A stretch of 64,000 bases of DNA, taken from positions 368,016 to 432,015 of the forward strand of contig NZ_AUBU01000006.1 in assembly GCF_000429405.1 (NCBI RefSeq), read 5' to 3'. Below are positions 8,753 through 17,869 of the stretch, piece after piece; positions within the stretch are counted from its first letter, which is position 1; every line of letters begins with the position of its first letter. This DNA is from Algoriphagus marincola DSM 16067. GTDB taxonomy: Bacteria; Bacteroidota; Bacteroidia; Cytophagales; Cyclobacteriaceae. A program made the translations under genes and the position numbers. The notes under the pieces were generated by a model. It was not told where the DNA came from. It worked only from the letters and a program-made list of their open reading frames with translations, and ran no database searches.

Positions 8753-10102
8753 ATGGACGACCCTTACCCGAGTGCCTACTTACTCGCTCAAATCGCTGAA
8801 ATCAGCCCTACTTACCTCCTAATCAACGGAGTGATTTTTATCCTTTTGCTTATTTGTTCTGCCCTGGTATCAGGTTCTGAGGTTGCTTTTTTCTCATTAA
8901 ATAATGACGACCTCGATGATCTGTACAATCAAGATACTCCGAAAAGCAAGACAGTTCTTGATTTGCTCAAGCGTCCGAAGGTATTACTGAGCACCATATT
9001 GATCCTGAACAACATGATCAATATCGCCATTGTGACCCTGACAACCTTTGTGGTGTGGACTATTTTCGGGATGAATACCACTGGCATCATTGTCATATTG
9101 GTACAGACCGTCGGAATTACATTTGCCATTGTGTTTTTTGGGGAAATCGTCCCTAAGGTCTATGCCAATAAAGCTAGAAAGGAATTTAGCCTTGGAATGG
9201 CCCCAACCATGAATCTTTTTGCTTCTGTATTGAAGCCAATTTCCATTTTCTTAATGTCCATCAGCAACCTTATTGAGAGACGGATTGAAAAGAGAGGTTA
9301 CACGCTTTCGGTGGAGGAATTGAATCAGGCTTTGGAGCTTACCACGGAGGATACCCCTACTGAGGAGCGTGAGATCTTGAAAGGTATCGTGAATTTTGGA
9401 ACGCTTACGGTGCGTCAGGTGATGCGAAGCCGAATGGAAATCACAGCTGTCGATACAGAGATGGATTTTCATGAACTCATGGATAAAATCAATAAAAGTG
9501 GCTATTCCAGAATCCCGGTTTTTCATGAGACTATTGACAATATTCAGGGGATATTATACATCAAGGACCTATTGCCTTACATCGAGCGGGATGAGAATTT
9601 TGCTTGGCAAGAGCTTATCCGGAAGAGTTTCTTTGTGCCCGAAAACAAAAAGGTTGATTCCCTCTTGAAGGATTTTCAACAAAAGCGGGTGCATATGGCC
9701 ATCGTCGTCGATGAATATGGCGGCACTTCAGGTTTGGTGACTTTAGAGGACTTGATTGAGGAAATCATAGGAGAGATCAATGATGAGTTTGATGATGCCG
9801 ATGACTTTTTCTTTAAGGAGCTTGATCCTCAGACCTTTATTTTTGAAGGAAAGATTTCATTAAATGACTTTTGCAAAAAGCTCGAGCTTGACTCACAGAT
9901 TTTTGATGAGGTAAAAGGCGAAAGTGAATCTCTAGGAGGCTTATTACTTGAGCTGAACAGTAAACTTCCCAAGAACGGCACCAAAATCGGTTTTGAAAAT
10001 TTTGAATTTACCATCTTAGCTGTAGATACTCGTCGAATCAAGAAAGTCAAAGTCCACATCAGACATAGTGAGAAGGATGGGATAGGTGAGAATATTGATT
10101 GA
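8753..10102 (+). CDS. gldE: GldE-type CBS/transporter-associated membrane protein
   Basis: Member of the HlyC/CorC (CNNM-like) family that in Bacteroidota is annotated as gliding-motility protein GldE. It has a DUF21-type membrane region with four hydrophobic segments (such as YLLINGVIFILLLICSALVS and IIVILVQTVGITFAIVFFGE), then two CBS motifs (VMRSRMEITAVDTEMDF and FQQKRVHMAIVVDEYGGTSG) and a C-terminal CorC/HlyC domain. I chose the ATG at 8753 over a TTG two codons earlier. Position after mutY-ssb supports the name. No gldD follows; gltB does, so a gliding phenotype cannot be inferred. Confidence 0.85.
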   Translation: MDDPYPSAYLLAQIAEISPTYLLINGVIFILLLICSALVSGSEVAFFSLNNDDLDDLYNQDTPKSKTVLDLLKRPKVLLSTILILNNMINIAIVTLTTFVVWTIFGMNTTGIIVILVQTVGITFAIVFFGEIVPKVYANKARKEFSLGMAPTMNLFASVLKPISIFLMSISNLIERRIEKRGYTLSVEELNQALELTTEDTPTEEREILKGIVNFGTLTVRQVMRSRMEITAVDTEMDFHELMDKINKSGYSRIPVFHETIDNIQGILYIKDLLPYIERDENFAWQELIRKSFFVPENKKVDSLLKDFQQKRVHMAIVVDEYGGTSGLVTLEDLIEEIIGEINDEFDDADDFFFKELDPQTFIFEGKISLNDFCKKLELDSQIFDEVKGESESLGGLLLELNSKLPKNGTKIGFENFEFTILAVDTRRIKKVKVHIRHSEKDGIGENID

Positions 10103-10475
10103 GCTTAATTCGGCTTATTTCCATTTTAGCAAAATAAAATTTTGTTGAATAATTAGACTGTACTCAGTTTAAGAAGTCATCTGATTATTTGTAGATAAAT
10201 TTTTTTTAAAAAATCACCAATAAACCTGTTTGTCTGACTAATTTGATTTTTTTCCAAAAACTGGTTTAATTTTTACCCGTATTTTCCAAAAAATAGATCA
10301 ATTTATTGAAATTGGGTTTATTTTTTATTTAAAAATTCAATTGCCGAAAATTCAAAAAAAATTGATTTTCTAAAAAATAAATCACCTATAAAGGTGATCT
10401 ATTGCCTTTATTTTAAAAAAAGGAAATTTTTTAGTAATTTTTCGAAAATTTTGAACCTATTAAATCGTAAAATAT
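10103..10475. other. AT-rich intergenic region upstream of gltB
   Basis: About 370 bases without a coding frame, with long A and T runs. It probably carries the gltB promoter. The only clear structure is the inverted repeat at 10381-10398, described separately. I see no tRNA or convincing terminator for gldE in it. Confidence 0.6.
10381..10398. promoter_or_regulatory. Perfect inverted repeat upstream of gltB
   Basis: ATCACC-TATAAA-GGTGAT: 6-base arms around a 6-base spacer, about 80 bases before the gltB start. Its symmetry and position suit a regulator-binding site for the glutamate synthase operon; the regulator is unknown. Confidence 0.4.
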
Positions 10476-13400
10476 ATGCAAAATGGAATGTACCGTCCCG
10501 ATCTGGAACATGATTCCTGTGGTATCGGAGCGGTGGTGGATTTGACAGCTCAAGCGACGCATGAAACGATCAGTGATGCGTTGTTTATGTTGAGCAATAT
10601 GGAACACCGGGGAGGAAGAGGCTCAGATCCCAAAACGGGAGACGGAGCAGGGATTTTGATCCAAGTCCCGCACGATTTTTTGAAGGATATCACAGCAAGG
10701 ACGGAAATAGAATTACCAGAAAAGGGTTCTTATGGAGTGGGGATGACTTTTTTTCCCAGAAATAAGCAGCTTTTTCAGAAATCAAAAGCACAGCTCAATA
10801 CCATCATCGATGAGCTTGGATTTGAGCTGATAGGCTATCGGCCAGTACCCGTTGATGAGACTGTACCGGGTTCAGGCGCTTTGGAAGTGATGCCAAATAT
10901 TGAGCAGCTTTTTGTCAAGCATAAAAAGGGACTCACGGGATTGGATTTGGAGCGTAAATTATATGTTTTACGAAACCATGCGACTACTCATATCAATCAG
11001 AATATTCCGGGTGTAAACCAGTCTTTTTACTTTGCTTCGCTGAGTAGCAAAACACTTATTTATAAAGGGCAGCTTCGTACAGATCAAGTTTTACCTTTTT
11101 ACAAAGATCTACAGAATAGCAAGATCGAATCCGCATTTGCGATCGTACACTCCAGGTTTTCTACCAATACCTTCCCAAATTGGCGTCTGGCACAGCCCTT
11201 TAGATGCTTATCCCATAATGGAGAGATTAATACCATTCGGGGAAACCTGAATAAAATGAAGTCCAAAGAGACGCTGATGAAGTCTAAGTTCTTCTCGGAC
11301 GAAGAGCTTCAGATGCTGATGCCGATCACCAATAAGTTGAATTCGGACTCAGCTAATTTGGATGCCATGGTCGAGCTGCTGTCACTTTCCGGAAGGTCCA
11401 TTTCCCATGCCATGATGATGCTCGTGCCGGAAGCTTGGCAGGACAATGAGGTCATGGATAGAGACCGAAAGGCTTTTTATAAGTTTCATGCCTCCTTGGT
11501 TGAGCCTTGGGATGGTCCGGCAGCACTCTTATTCACCGATGGGGAAAATGTAGGTGCGACCTTGGATCGAAATGGACTTCGCCCACTTCGTTATTTCATT
11601 ACGAAAGACGAGCGATTGGTGCTTTCTTCCGAAGCTGGAGCTTTGCCTATCCGGGAAGCTACCATTGTTCAAAAGGGAAGAATCAGTCCCGGGAAAATGA
11701 TTTTGGCAGACCTGAAACAAGGAAAAGTAAGATTTGATGAGGACATTAAGTCTGAAATCTGTCAGAGTCAGCCTTATGAAAAATGGGTCAATGAACAGCG
11801 AATTAAGCTGCGTCTTGAGCCTGATCCGGAGGTCTTGACTCATCCATACTCCACTGAAAACATCAAGAAATGCCAAACAGTCTTTGGGTACACTTCCGAG
11901 GAACTCAAAGTGGTCCTTGCTCCCATGGGAGGTAATGGGCAGGAAGCGTTGGGGTCGATGGGGGCAGATACTCCTTTGGCGGTTTTGAGCAAGCAGAGCC
12001 AGCATATCGCTAATTATTTCAAACAGCTTTTTGCGCAGGTTAGTAATCCGCCGATTGATCCGATAAGAGAGCGATTGGTGATGTCTCTTTTCACCAGAAT
12101 TGGGGAAGGTTACAATATTTTAGAAGAAAGTCCGCAGCACACCCGGCAGATCCATATTTCTCAACCGGTACTGCTGAATGAGTCTCTTGAGAAGATTCAA
12201 AACATGGAATCTCAGGGCTATCGTTCCGAGAAGCTGTTTGCACATTTTAAGGCAGATCATCAGCCGGGAAGACTACTTGAGGCCTTGGATAGCCTTTGCA
12301 AAGCAGCTGAAGAAGCCATTGCAGCGAAAAAAAATATTCTCATTATTTCTGACCGAAACAGTGATGAAGAATGGGCTCCTATTCCTTCTTTATTGGCTAT
12401 TGGAGCAGTTCATCATCATTTGGTGAAAAAGAAAATCCGGACCAAGGCTGGATTGGTCTTAGAGTCAGGTGATATTCGAGAGACGCATCACTTTGCGACA
12501 GCGATTGGATATGGTGCTTCGGCCATCAATCCATATCTGGCATTGGAATCTTTACTTTCCATGTATGAGAAAGGACAATTCCCTGAGATCAAAGACCGAA
12601 AGGCGCTTTTCTCAAATTATCAAAAAGCCATTGGCAAAGGATTGCTAAAGGTGCTTTCGAAAATGGGAATCTCTACGCTTCAGTCCTATCAAGGAGCTCA
12701 GATTTTCGAGGCGATTGGATTGGGGCCTGAGGTGATTGATCGATGTTTCAAAGGGACTATTTCCCGAATTTCCGGAGTTTCTTTTGATGAGCTTGCGGAG
12801 GAGGTTTTGATTCGTCATCGAGCAGCTTATCATAGTAATAGCCCGATTTTGGAAACGGGAGGGGTATATCAATGGAAGCGAAAGGGAGAAAAACACTTAT
12901 TCAACCCTGAGACGATCCATTTGCTTCAAAAGTCTACGAGACTGAATGATTACGGTATTTACAAAAAATTTGCATCTAAAATCAATGAGCAAAGCAAGGA
13001 TGCGCTGACTTTAAGAGGGCTTTTTGAGTTCAAGAAGCGAATTTCTATTCCGATCGAAGAAGTGGAGCCTGCAGAGTCCATTTTGCGTCGCTTTGCTACT
13101 GGAGCCATGTCCTTTGGTTCGATTTCCCATGAGGCTCACACCACCTTGGCGATAGCCATGAACCGGATTGGTGCGAAAAGTAATTCGGGTGAGGGAGGAG
13201 AAGACGAAATTCGATTCGAGCGTAAAGAAAATGGTGATTGGGAACGATCTGCTATCAAGCAGGTGGCCTCAGGTCGTTTTGGAGTGACGAGTAACTATCT
13301 GGCAAACGCAGACGAATTACAAATTAAAATGGCCCAAGGAGCCAAGCCAGGTGAAGGAGGTCAACTTCCGGGGCATAAAGTAGATGATTGGATAGGAAGA

Positions 13401-14966
13401 GTGCGCCATTCGACTCCTGGTGTTGGATTGATTTCCCCGCCGCCACACCATGACATTTATTCGATTGAAGATTTGGCTCAGTTGATCTATGATTTGAAAA
13501 ATGCCAATCGAAAGGCTCGAATCAATGTGAAATTAGTTTCCCAGGCCGGTGTTGGTACTGTTGCTGCGGGTGTAGCAAAAGCAATGGCAGATGTCATTTT
13601 GATCTCTGGAGCTGATGGAGGTACGGGTGCATCGCCACTTTCATCCATTCGCCATGCGGGCCTACCTTGGGAACTTGGGCTTTCTGAAGCTCATCAAACC
13701 TTGGTGAAAAATAATCTTCGGAGCCGAGTTGTATTGCAGACTGATGGTCAGGTCCGTACAGGAAGAGATTTGGCAATTGCTACTTTACTTGGTGCAGAAG
13801 AGTGGGGTATTTCTACCGCTGCTTTGGTGGTCGAGGGCTGTATCATGATGCGAAAGTGTCACCTGAACACTTGTCCTGTTGGAATTGCTACACAAAACCC
13901 GGAGTTGAGAAAGCTATTTACCGGGGATCCTGATCATGTGGTGAATTATTTCCACTTCCTAGTCCAGGATCTTCGGGAAATCATGGCCTCTTTGGGCTTT
14001 GCCACGGTGGATGAAATGGTTGGTCAAAGTCATGTCCTTCAGTCTACCGGACATCTGAATCACTGGAAGTGGGACAAAGTAGATTTATCACCGATTTTCC
14101 ACAAAGTGGAGGTGCCCGATCATGTAGGTATTCACAAGCAAATCGATCAGGATTGGGACTTGTCCGAAGTATTGGATACCAAGCTAATTGAATCGGCAAA
14201 ACCTTCTTTAGAGCAGGGAATTCCGGTCACAGGGGCATTTCAAATCAAAAATACAGATCGTGCCGTGGGAGCGATGCTTTCCAACGAAATTTCCAAAATC
14301 TATGGCAGTCCCGGTTTACCGGATGATACGATTCAGATCAAATTCACCGGATCCGCAGGACAGACATTTGGAGGTTTTTTGACCAAAGGAGTCAGCTTTG
14401 AATTAGAAGGAGAGGCTAACGACTATTTCGGAAAAGGACTCTCCGGAGGAAGATTGACAGTCTATCCAAGCAGAAATGCCCGATTCAAACCAGAGGAAAA
14501 TATCATCATCGGTAATGTGGCTTTTTACGGAGCGACTTCTGGGGAGGCATTTATCAATGGAAAGGGTGGGGAGCGCTTCTGCGTGAGAAATTCCGGAGTA
14601 AAGACCGTCGTGGAAGGAATCGGTGATCATGGTTGTGAATATATGACCGGTGGACTGATGATTAACCTTGGCGAGGTAGGACGGAATTTTGCTGCAGGTA
14701 TGAGTGGAGGAATCGCCTACATACTTCAAGATTTTATCACAGAAATCAACCCTGAATTAGTGGATGTAGATCCGCTTACCAAAGAGGATATAGAGACCAT
14801 CCAATCGTTCTTGAGAAAGCATGTGAAGCTTACTGGTAGTCAGCTTGGTCAAGTATTTCTAGACGATTGGGAAAAGCAAAGCCTGAAATTCATCAAGGTA
14901 ATTCCGAGGGATTACAAGGCGGTATTGGAAAAAAGAGCAAAAGAACAATCAAAAACATTGGCATAA
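10476..14966 (+). CDS. gltB: Glutamate synthase large subunit
   Basis: Converts glutamine and 2-oxoglutarate to two glutamates, using electrons delivered by GltD; the central step of ammonia assimilation. The sequence has the class II glutaminase domain starting at Cys15 (HDSCGIGAVVDL), which implies removal of a 14-residue leader. The central and FMN-binding synthase domains follow (GGTGASPLSSIRHAG). The 3Fe-4S cysteines lie near residue 1130 (CIMMRKCHLNTCPVGIATQ), and a C-terminal beta-helix domain ends the protein. Length 1496 is standard. It is separated from gltD by a single base. Confidence 0.98.
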   Translation: MQNGMYRPDLEHDSCGIGAVVDLTAQATHETISDALFMLSNMEHRGGRGSDPKTGDGAGILIQVPHDFLKDITARTEIELPEKGSYGVGMTFFPRNKQLFQKSKAQLNTIIDELGFELIGYRPVPVDETVPGSGALEVMPNIEQLFVKHKKGLTGLDLERKLYVLRNHATTHINQNIPGVNQSFYFASLSSKTLIYKGQLRTDQVLPFYKDLQNSKIESAFAIVHSRFSTNTFPNWRLAQPFRCLSHNGEINTIRGNLNKMKSKETLMKSKFFSDEELQMLMPITNKLNSDSANLDAMVELLSLSGRSISHAMMMLVPEAWQDNEVMDRDRKAFYKFHASLVEPWDGPAALLFTDGENVGATLDRNGLRPLRYFITKDERLVLSSEAGALPIREATIVQKGRISPGKMILADLKQGKVRFDEDIKSEICQSQPYEKWVNEQRIKLRLEPDPEVLTHPYSTENIKKCQTVFGYTSEELKVVLAPMGGNGQEALGSMGADTPLAVLSKQSQHIANYFKQLFAQVSNPPIDPIRERLVMSLFTRIGEGYNILEESPQHTRQIHISQPVLLNESLEKIQNMESQGYRSEKLFAHFKADHQPGRLLEALDSLCKAAEEAIAAKKNILIISDRNSDEEWAPIPSLLAIGAVHHHLVKKKIRTKAGLVLESGDIRETHHFATAIGYGASAINPYLALESLLSMYEKGQFPEIKDRKALFSNYQKAIGKGLLKVLSKMGISTLQSYQGAQIFEAIGLGPEVIDRCFKGTISRISGVSFDELAEEVLIRHRAAYHSNSPILETGGVYQWKRKGEKHLFNPETIHLLQKSTRLNDYGIYKKFASKINEQSKDALTLRGLFEFKKRISIPIEEVEPAESILRRFATGAMSFGSISHEAHTTLAIAMNRIGAKSNSGEGGEDEIRFERKENGDWERSAIKQVASGRFGVTSNYLANADELQIKMAQGAKPGEGGQLPGHKVDDWIGRVRHSTPGVGLISPPPHHDIYSIEDLAQLIYDLKNANRKARINVKLVSQAGVGTVAAGVAKAMADVILISGADGGTGASPLSSIRHAGLPWELGLSEAHQTLVKNNLRSRVVLQTDGQVRTGRDLAIATLLGAEEWGISTAALVVEGCIMMRKCHLNTCPVGIATQNPELRKLFTGDPDHVVNYFHFLVQDLREIMASLGFATVDEMVGQSHVLQSTGHLNHWKWDKVDLSPIFHKVEVPDHVGIHKQIDQDWDLSEVLDTKLIESAKPSLEQGIPVTGAFQIKNTDRAVGAMLSNEISKIYGSPGLPDDTIQIKFTGSAGQTFGGFLTKGVSFELEGEANDYFGKGLSGGRLTVYPSRNARFKPEENIIIGNVAFYGATSGEAFINGKGGERFCVRNSGVKTVVEGIGDHGCEYMTGGLMINLGEVGRNFAAGMSGGIAYILQDFITEINPELVDVDPLTKEDIETIQSFLRKHVKLTGSQLGQVFLDDWEKQSLKFIKVIPRDYKAVLEKRAKEQSKTLA

Positions 14967-14967
14967 G

Positions 14968-16446
14968 ATGGGAGCGAAAGAAGGATTTTTACAATTTCAG
15001 CGAGAGCTGCCAATCAGTAGAGACCCCAAAGAGCGGGTTGGAGATTATAAAGAAATCTATGAGGACTTTCCTGAGGAAAAGCTCAATCATCAAGCAGCAC
15101 GCTGTATGGATTGCGGTATTCCCTTTTGTCATCAGGGCTGTCCGCTGGGAAATGTAATTCCGGAGTTTAATGACGCGGTTTACAATCAAGAATGGGAGCA
15201 GGCAATTCAAATTTTGAAAAGCACGAATAATTTTCCCGAGTTTACAGGGAGAATCTGCCCCGCTCCATGTGAGGCAAGTTGTGTTTTGGGGATCAATAAG
15301 GACCCAGTTGCCATCGAGTTAATCGAGAAGAATATTGCCGAAAAGGCTTATGAATTAGGGTTGATTCAGCCTAATCCTCCCCAAACCCGAACTGGAAAGC
15401 AAATAGCGGTGATTGGCTCGGGACCGGCGGGACTGGCAGCAGCCGATCAGCTTAACCAAGCGGGGCATGAGGTTACTGTTTTTGAAAAGGATGCAAAGCC
15501 GGGAGGATTGCTCCGATATGGGATCCCGGATTTCAAACTTGAAAAGTGGGTAATCGATCGCCGCATCGATTTGATGAAGCAGGAAGGTGTGATTTTCATT
15601 TGCAATACCGATGTGGGTTTCAATATCAAGGCAGAAAATATTCTCCGAAATTTTGATGCAGTTTTGATTGCTACGGGAGCTCAACAGCCGCGTGCACTGA
15701 ATATCAAAGGATCTGACCTAAAAGGAGTCCACTTTGCGATGGATTTTCTTGGAAAACAGAATCAGGTAATCGGAGGAGAAATCCAGGAAAACCCAATTTC
15801 TGCAAAAGGAAAGCATGTCTTAGTAATCGGTGGTGGCGATACCGGAAGTGACTGTATAGGTACCTCCAATAGGCATGGAGCAGCTTCGATCACACAGTTG
15901 GAATTACTTCCCAAGCCACCCAAGCAGCGAACTGTTCTCAATCCTTGGCCGGAGTGGCCGATGACTTTGAAGACTTCTAGCTCCCATGAGGAAGGAGCTG
16001 AGCGAATTTTCTCCATCCTTACCAAAGAGTTTATTGGAAATGAGGACGGGGAAGTCACCGGTCTGAAGTTAGTGGATATCGAATGGATGGAGAAAGATGG
16101 TAAAATGACCTTTGAAGAAATAGCCGGAACAGAGAGAGTGGTTCCATGTGATTTGGCATTCTTGGCTATTGGTTATACCGGACCTGCCCAAAATGGTCTT
16201 TTGGAAGCTTTTGGAGTAGATACCATGGAAAATACCCTTCCAAAATCCAAGAATTACCAAAGCAGCAACTCAAAGGTATTTCTAGCTGGAGATATGCGAA
16301 GAGGTCAGTCTTTAGTAGTCTGGGCAATTTCAGAGGGAAGAGAGGCTGCTGTGAAAGTGGATGAATTCCTGATGGGAGAATCATCTCTTCCTCAAAAAGA
16401 CGAGTCTTTCTTCCATGTGGAGGATGAGATTGCTGGAATTGAATAG
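14968..16446 (+). CDS. gltD: Glutamate synthase small subunit
   Basis: NADPH-dependent beta subunit that feeds electrons to GltB. N-terminal cysteine clusters for two [4Fe-4S] centres are seen in CMDCGIPFCHQGCPLGN and CPAPCEASCVLGI. The FAD-binding GSGPAGLAAADQL and NADPH-binding GGGDTGSDC motifs follow, and FLAGDMRRGQSLVVWAI lies near the end. The 492 residues match the family. It is cotranscribed with gltB and ends at a strong terminator. Confidence 0.98.
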   Translation: MGAKEGFLQFQRELPISRDPKERVGDYKEIYEDFPEEKLNHQAARCMDCGIPFCHQGCPLGNVIPEFNDAVYNQEWEQAIQILKSTNNFPEFTGRICPAPCEASCVLGINKDPVAIELIEKNIAEKAYELGLIQPNPPQTRTGKQIAVIGSGPAGLAAADQLNQAGHEVTVFEKDAKPGGLLRYGIPDFKLEKWVIDRRIDLMKQEGVIFICNTDVGFNIKAENILRNFDAVLIATGAQQPRALNIKGSDLKGVHFAMDFLGKQNQVIGGEIQENPISAKGKHVLVIGGGDTGSDCIGTSNRHGAASITQLELLPKPPKQRTVLNPWPEWPMTLKTSSSHEEGAERIFSILTKEFIGNEDGEVTGLKLVDIEWMEKDGKMTFEEIAGTERVVPCDLAFLAIGYTGPAQNGLLEAFGVDTMENTLPKSKNYQSSNSKVFLAGDMRRGQSLVVWAISEGREAAVKVDEFLMGESSLPQKDESFFHVEDEIAGIE

Positions 16447-16450
16447 GTTC

Positions 16451-16468
16451 AGATTCAAATTTGAATCT
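16451..16468. repeat. 18-base perfect palindrome after gltD
   Basis: AGATTCAAATTTGAATCT is its own reverse complement. It lies between the gltD stop and the terminator. It could be a protein-binding site or a second RNA hairpin ahead of the terminator. Confidence 0.5.
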
Positions 16469-16479
16469 TTAAAGCAAGC

Positions 16480-16507
16480 AACCGCCCGTTTGGGCGGTTT
16501 TTTTGTT
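16480..16507 (+). terminator. Intrinsic terminator of gltBD
   Basis: Arms AACCGCCC (16480-16487) and GGGCGGTT (16492-16499) with loop GTTT, followed by a T-rich tract. Confidence 0.9.
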
Positions 16508-16515
16508 TGTTCGGA

Positions 16516-17253
16516 TTAAAATCCGGATACCATTTCTGCAGCTACAGTAGTTGGATTTAGATTGGGGAAAATGGTTTTGCCAGTGCTTGGATCATCATAA
16601 TTATTTGACCAGAAGGATTCACCGTATGCCCGAACGTAGAAATTTCCTTCAGGATTGAATCCCCATTCATTGAGTTCGTTTCGACTGAAAGCCCTCTCGA
16701 ATGGGTTTTCTTGAGAAATAAAAATCGGTGAAAATGCTTGATAGTTTTCATTGGAAACATCGTTGTCCGCAGAAAAGAAAAAGCGGATATATCGCCTATT
16801 CGAGGAATTTCCAGCTGGGCTAGTGGAAACTCTAGCTGTGAAAGAGTTGATTCCCGGAACAATCTCCAATTCTGTAATCTGAGTGGATGATTTTTTACCT
16901 AAAGAAGGAATATTGGTAATTGGAGTAGAAAGTGATTGGTGGGAGAAGTTGTTGATTCTAAAAGTCCCATACTCCTCTTTTTCAAATCGCAGATTCACGG
17001 TCCCAAAAGGAATATTTTCAAACGAGAATTTCCCCTCAGAATTGGTTGAGGAGGATAGTTCCGTGGAAGATGTCTGTTCAAGAACTATCCTCATCCCCTC
17101 AGGTGACACTCGATTGGAGCTTTCATCATAAAGAAAAACCGAGCCGCTTATTGAGCCTTGAGTTGGGTTGGGTTCAGGTGTTTCGTTCCCTCCGCATGCA
17201 AAGACAAAGGCGAGTAGCAGAGAGGTACATCCAATTTTAGTTGAGTTTTTCAT
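16516..17253 (-). CDS. Lipoprotein with carboxypeptidase-regulatory-like domain
   Basis: Exported lipoprotein of unknown role. I chose the ATG at 17253 because it gives a compact signal peptide with lipobox (SLLLAFVFAC) and because 19 upstream residues would put hydrophobic sequence before the basic region. The mature N-terminus has a Pro/Asn linker, then a domain like the carboxypeptidase regulatory fold (GSISGSVFLYDESSNRVSP and FSFENIPFGTVNLRFEKEEY). The second half, around SFTARVSTSPAGNSSNRRYI, resembles no family I know. It is a lone gene, convergent with gltD. Confidence 0.75.
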   Translation of the reverse strand: MKNSTKIGCTSLLLAFVFACGGNETPEPNPTQGSISGSVFLYDESSNRVSPEGMRIVLEQTSSTELSSSTNSEGKFSFENIPFGTVNLRFEKEEYGTFRINNFSHQSLSTPITNIPSLGKKSSTQITELEIVPGINSFTARVSTSPAGNSSNRRYIRFFFSADNDVSNENYQAFSPIFISQENPFERAFSRNELNEWGFNPEGNFYVRAYGESFWSNNYDDPSTGKTIFPNLNPTTVAAEMVSGF

Positions 17254-17340
17254 CGAAATAGAAAATGAGATTAAGGAATTCAATATCCTAAATATAAGAT
17301 GATAAAGCACTGAATAGAATAATTTAACTTAGAAAAATGC

Positions 17341-17372
17341 AAAAAAACCACCTGGAATAAGGTGGTTTTTTT
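17341..17372 (-). terminator. Terminator of the Spy-like gene
   Basis: Arms AACCACCT (17346-17353) and AGGTGGTT (17360-17367) around GGAATA, flanked by A- and T-runs on either side, so it can act in both directions. It begins 4 bases after the Spy-like gene's stop. Confidence 0.85.
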
Positions 17373-17375
17373 GTT

Positions 17376-17783
17376 CTAGAGATTACCCCCTCTACGCTTT
17401 CTAAACTCCTCTTGGTCTTCAATCTGACCTCCTCTTCGTCCTCGACTTCTTCGAGTTTCTTTTAACTCTTCCCATTTCTTCCTTTGCTCTTCTGTGAGAA
17501 CTTCTTTGATTTGCTCATCCTGTTTTTTCATTTCTTCTTTTAGAGCTTCGCGATCAGCTCTTTGAGATTCCATTGCCGCCTTTCTTTTTTGAGCATTTGC
17601 TAAATTGATTTCTAGAATCTTGGCTTTCTGTTCTTCATTCAGCCCGAGTTCTTCGGCCATTCGATCGGTCATCATTTTGGCCCTTGCTTCCGGGTCTGGT
17701 CTCTCTCCTCGGCGCTGTTGCTGGGCAAATGCACCAAGAGAAACCAAGAAAATCATTGCGATACTGACTAATAGCTTTTTCAT
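17376..17783 (-). CDS. Small periplasmic Spy/CpxP-like (LTxxQ) protein
   Basis: A 135-residue secreted protein: signal peptide MKKLLVSIAMIFLVSLGAFAQ from the ATG at 17783, then a highly charged helical body. LGLNEEQKAKILEI and LTEEQRKKWEELKE match the LTxxQ pattern of Spy/CpxP-type chaperones. The tail is rich in Arg and Gly (RRSRGRRGGQ, KRRGGNL). A role as an envelope chaperone is an inference from this weak motif. It has its own terminator. Confidence 0.75.
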   Translation of the reverse strand: MKKLLVSIAMIFLVSLGAFAQQQRRGERPDPEARAKMMTDRMAEELGLNEEQKAKILEINLANAQKRKAAMESQRADREALKEEMKKQDEQIKEVLTEEQRKKWEELKETRRSRGRRGGQIEDQEEFRKRRGGNL

Positions 17784-17845
17784 TTTTTTGTGGTTTGTTT
17801 GGCTATTTGACTCCAAAAAATTTCCAAGGTTTATTCGGCCTAGGA

Positions 17846-17863
17846 GTTAAACTTGAGTTTAAC
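17846..17863. repeat. Inverted repeat between NDH-2 and the Spy-like gene
   Basis: GTTAAACT-TG-AGTTTAAC, 8-base arms and a 2-base centre, 7 bases beyond the stop of the NDH-2 gene. No T-run follows on the minus strand, so an operator for the Spy-like gene or a weak hairpin is more likely than a terminator. Confidence 0.45.
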
Positions 17864-17869
17864 ATTTAT

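Noticed and set aside
11529..12005. 158-codon minus-strand frame inside gltB
   Set aside because: Fully antisense to a conserved gltB region; no start context or domain.
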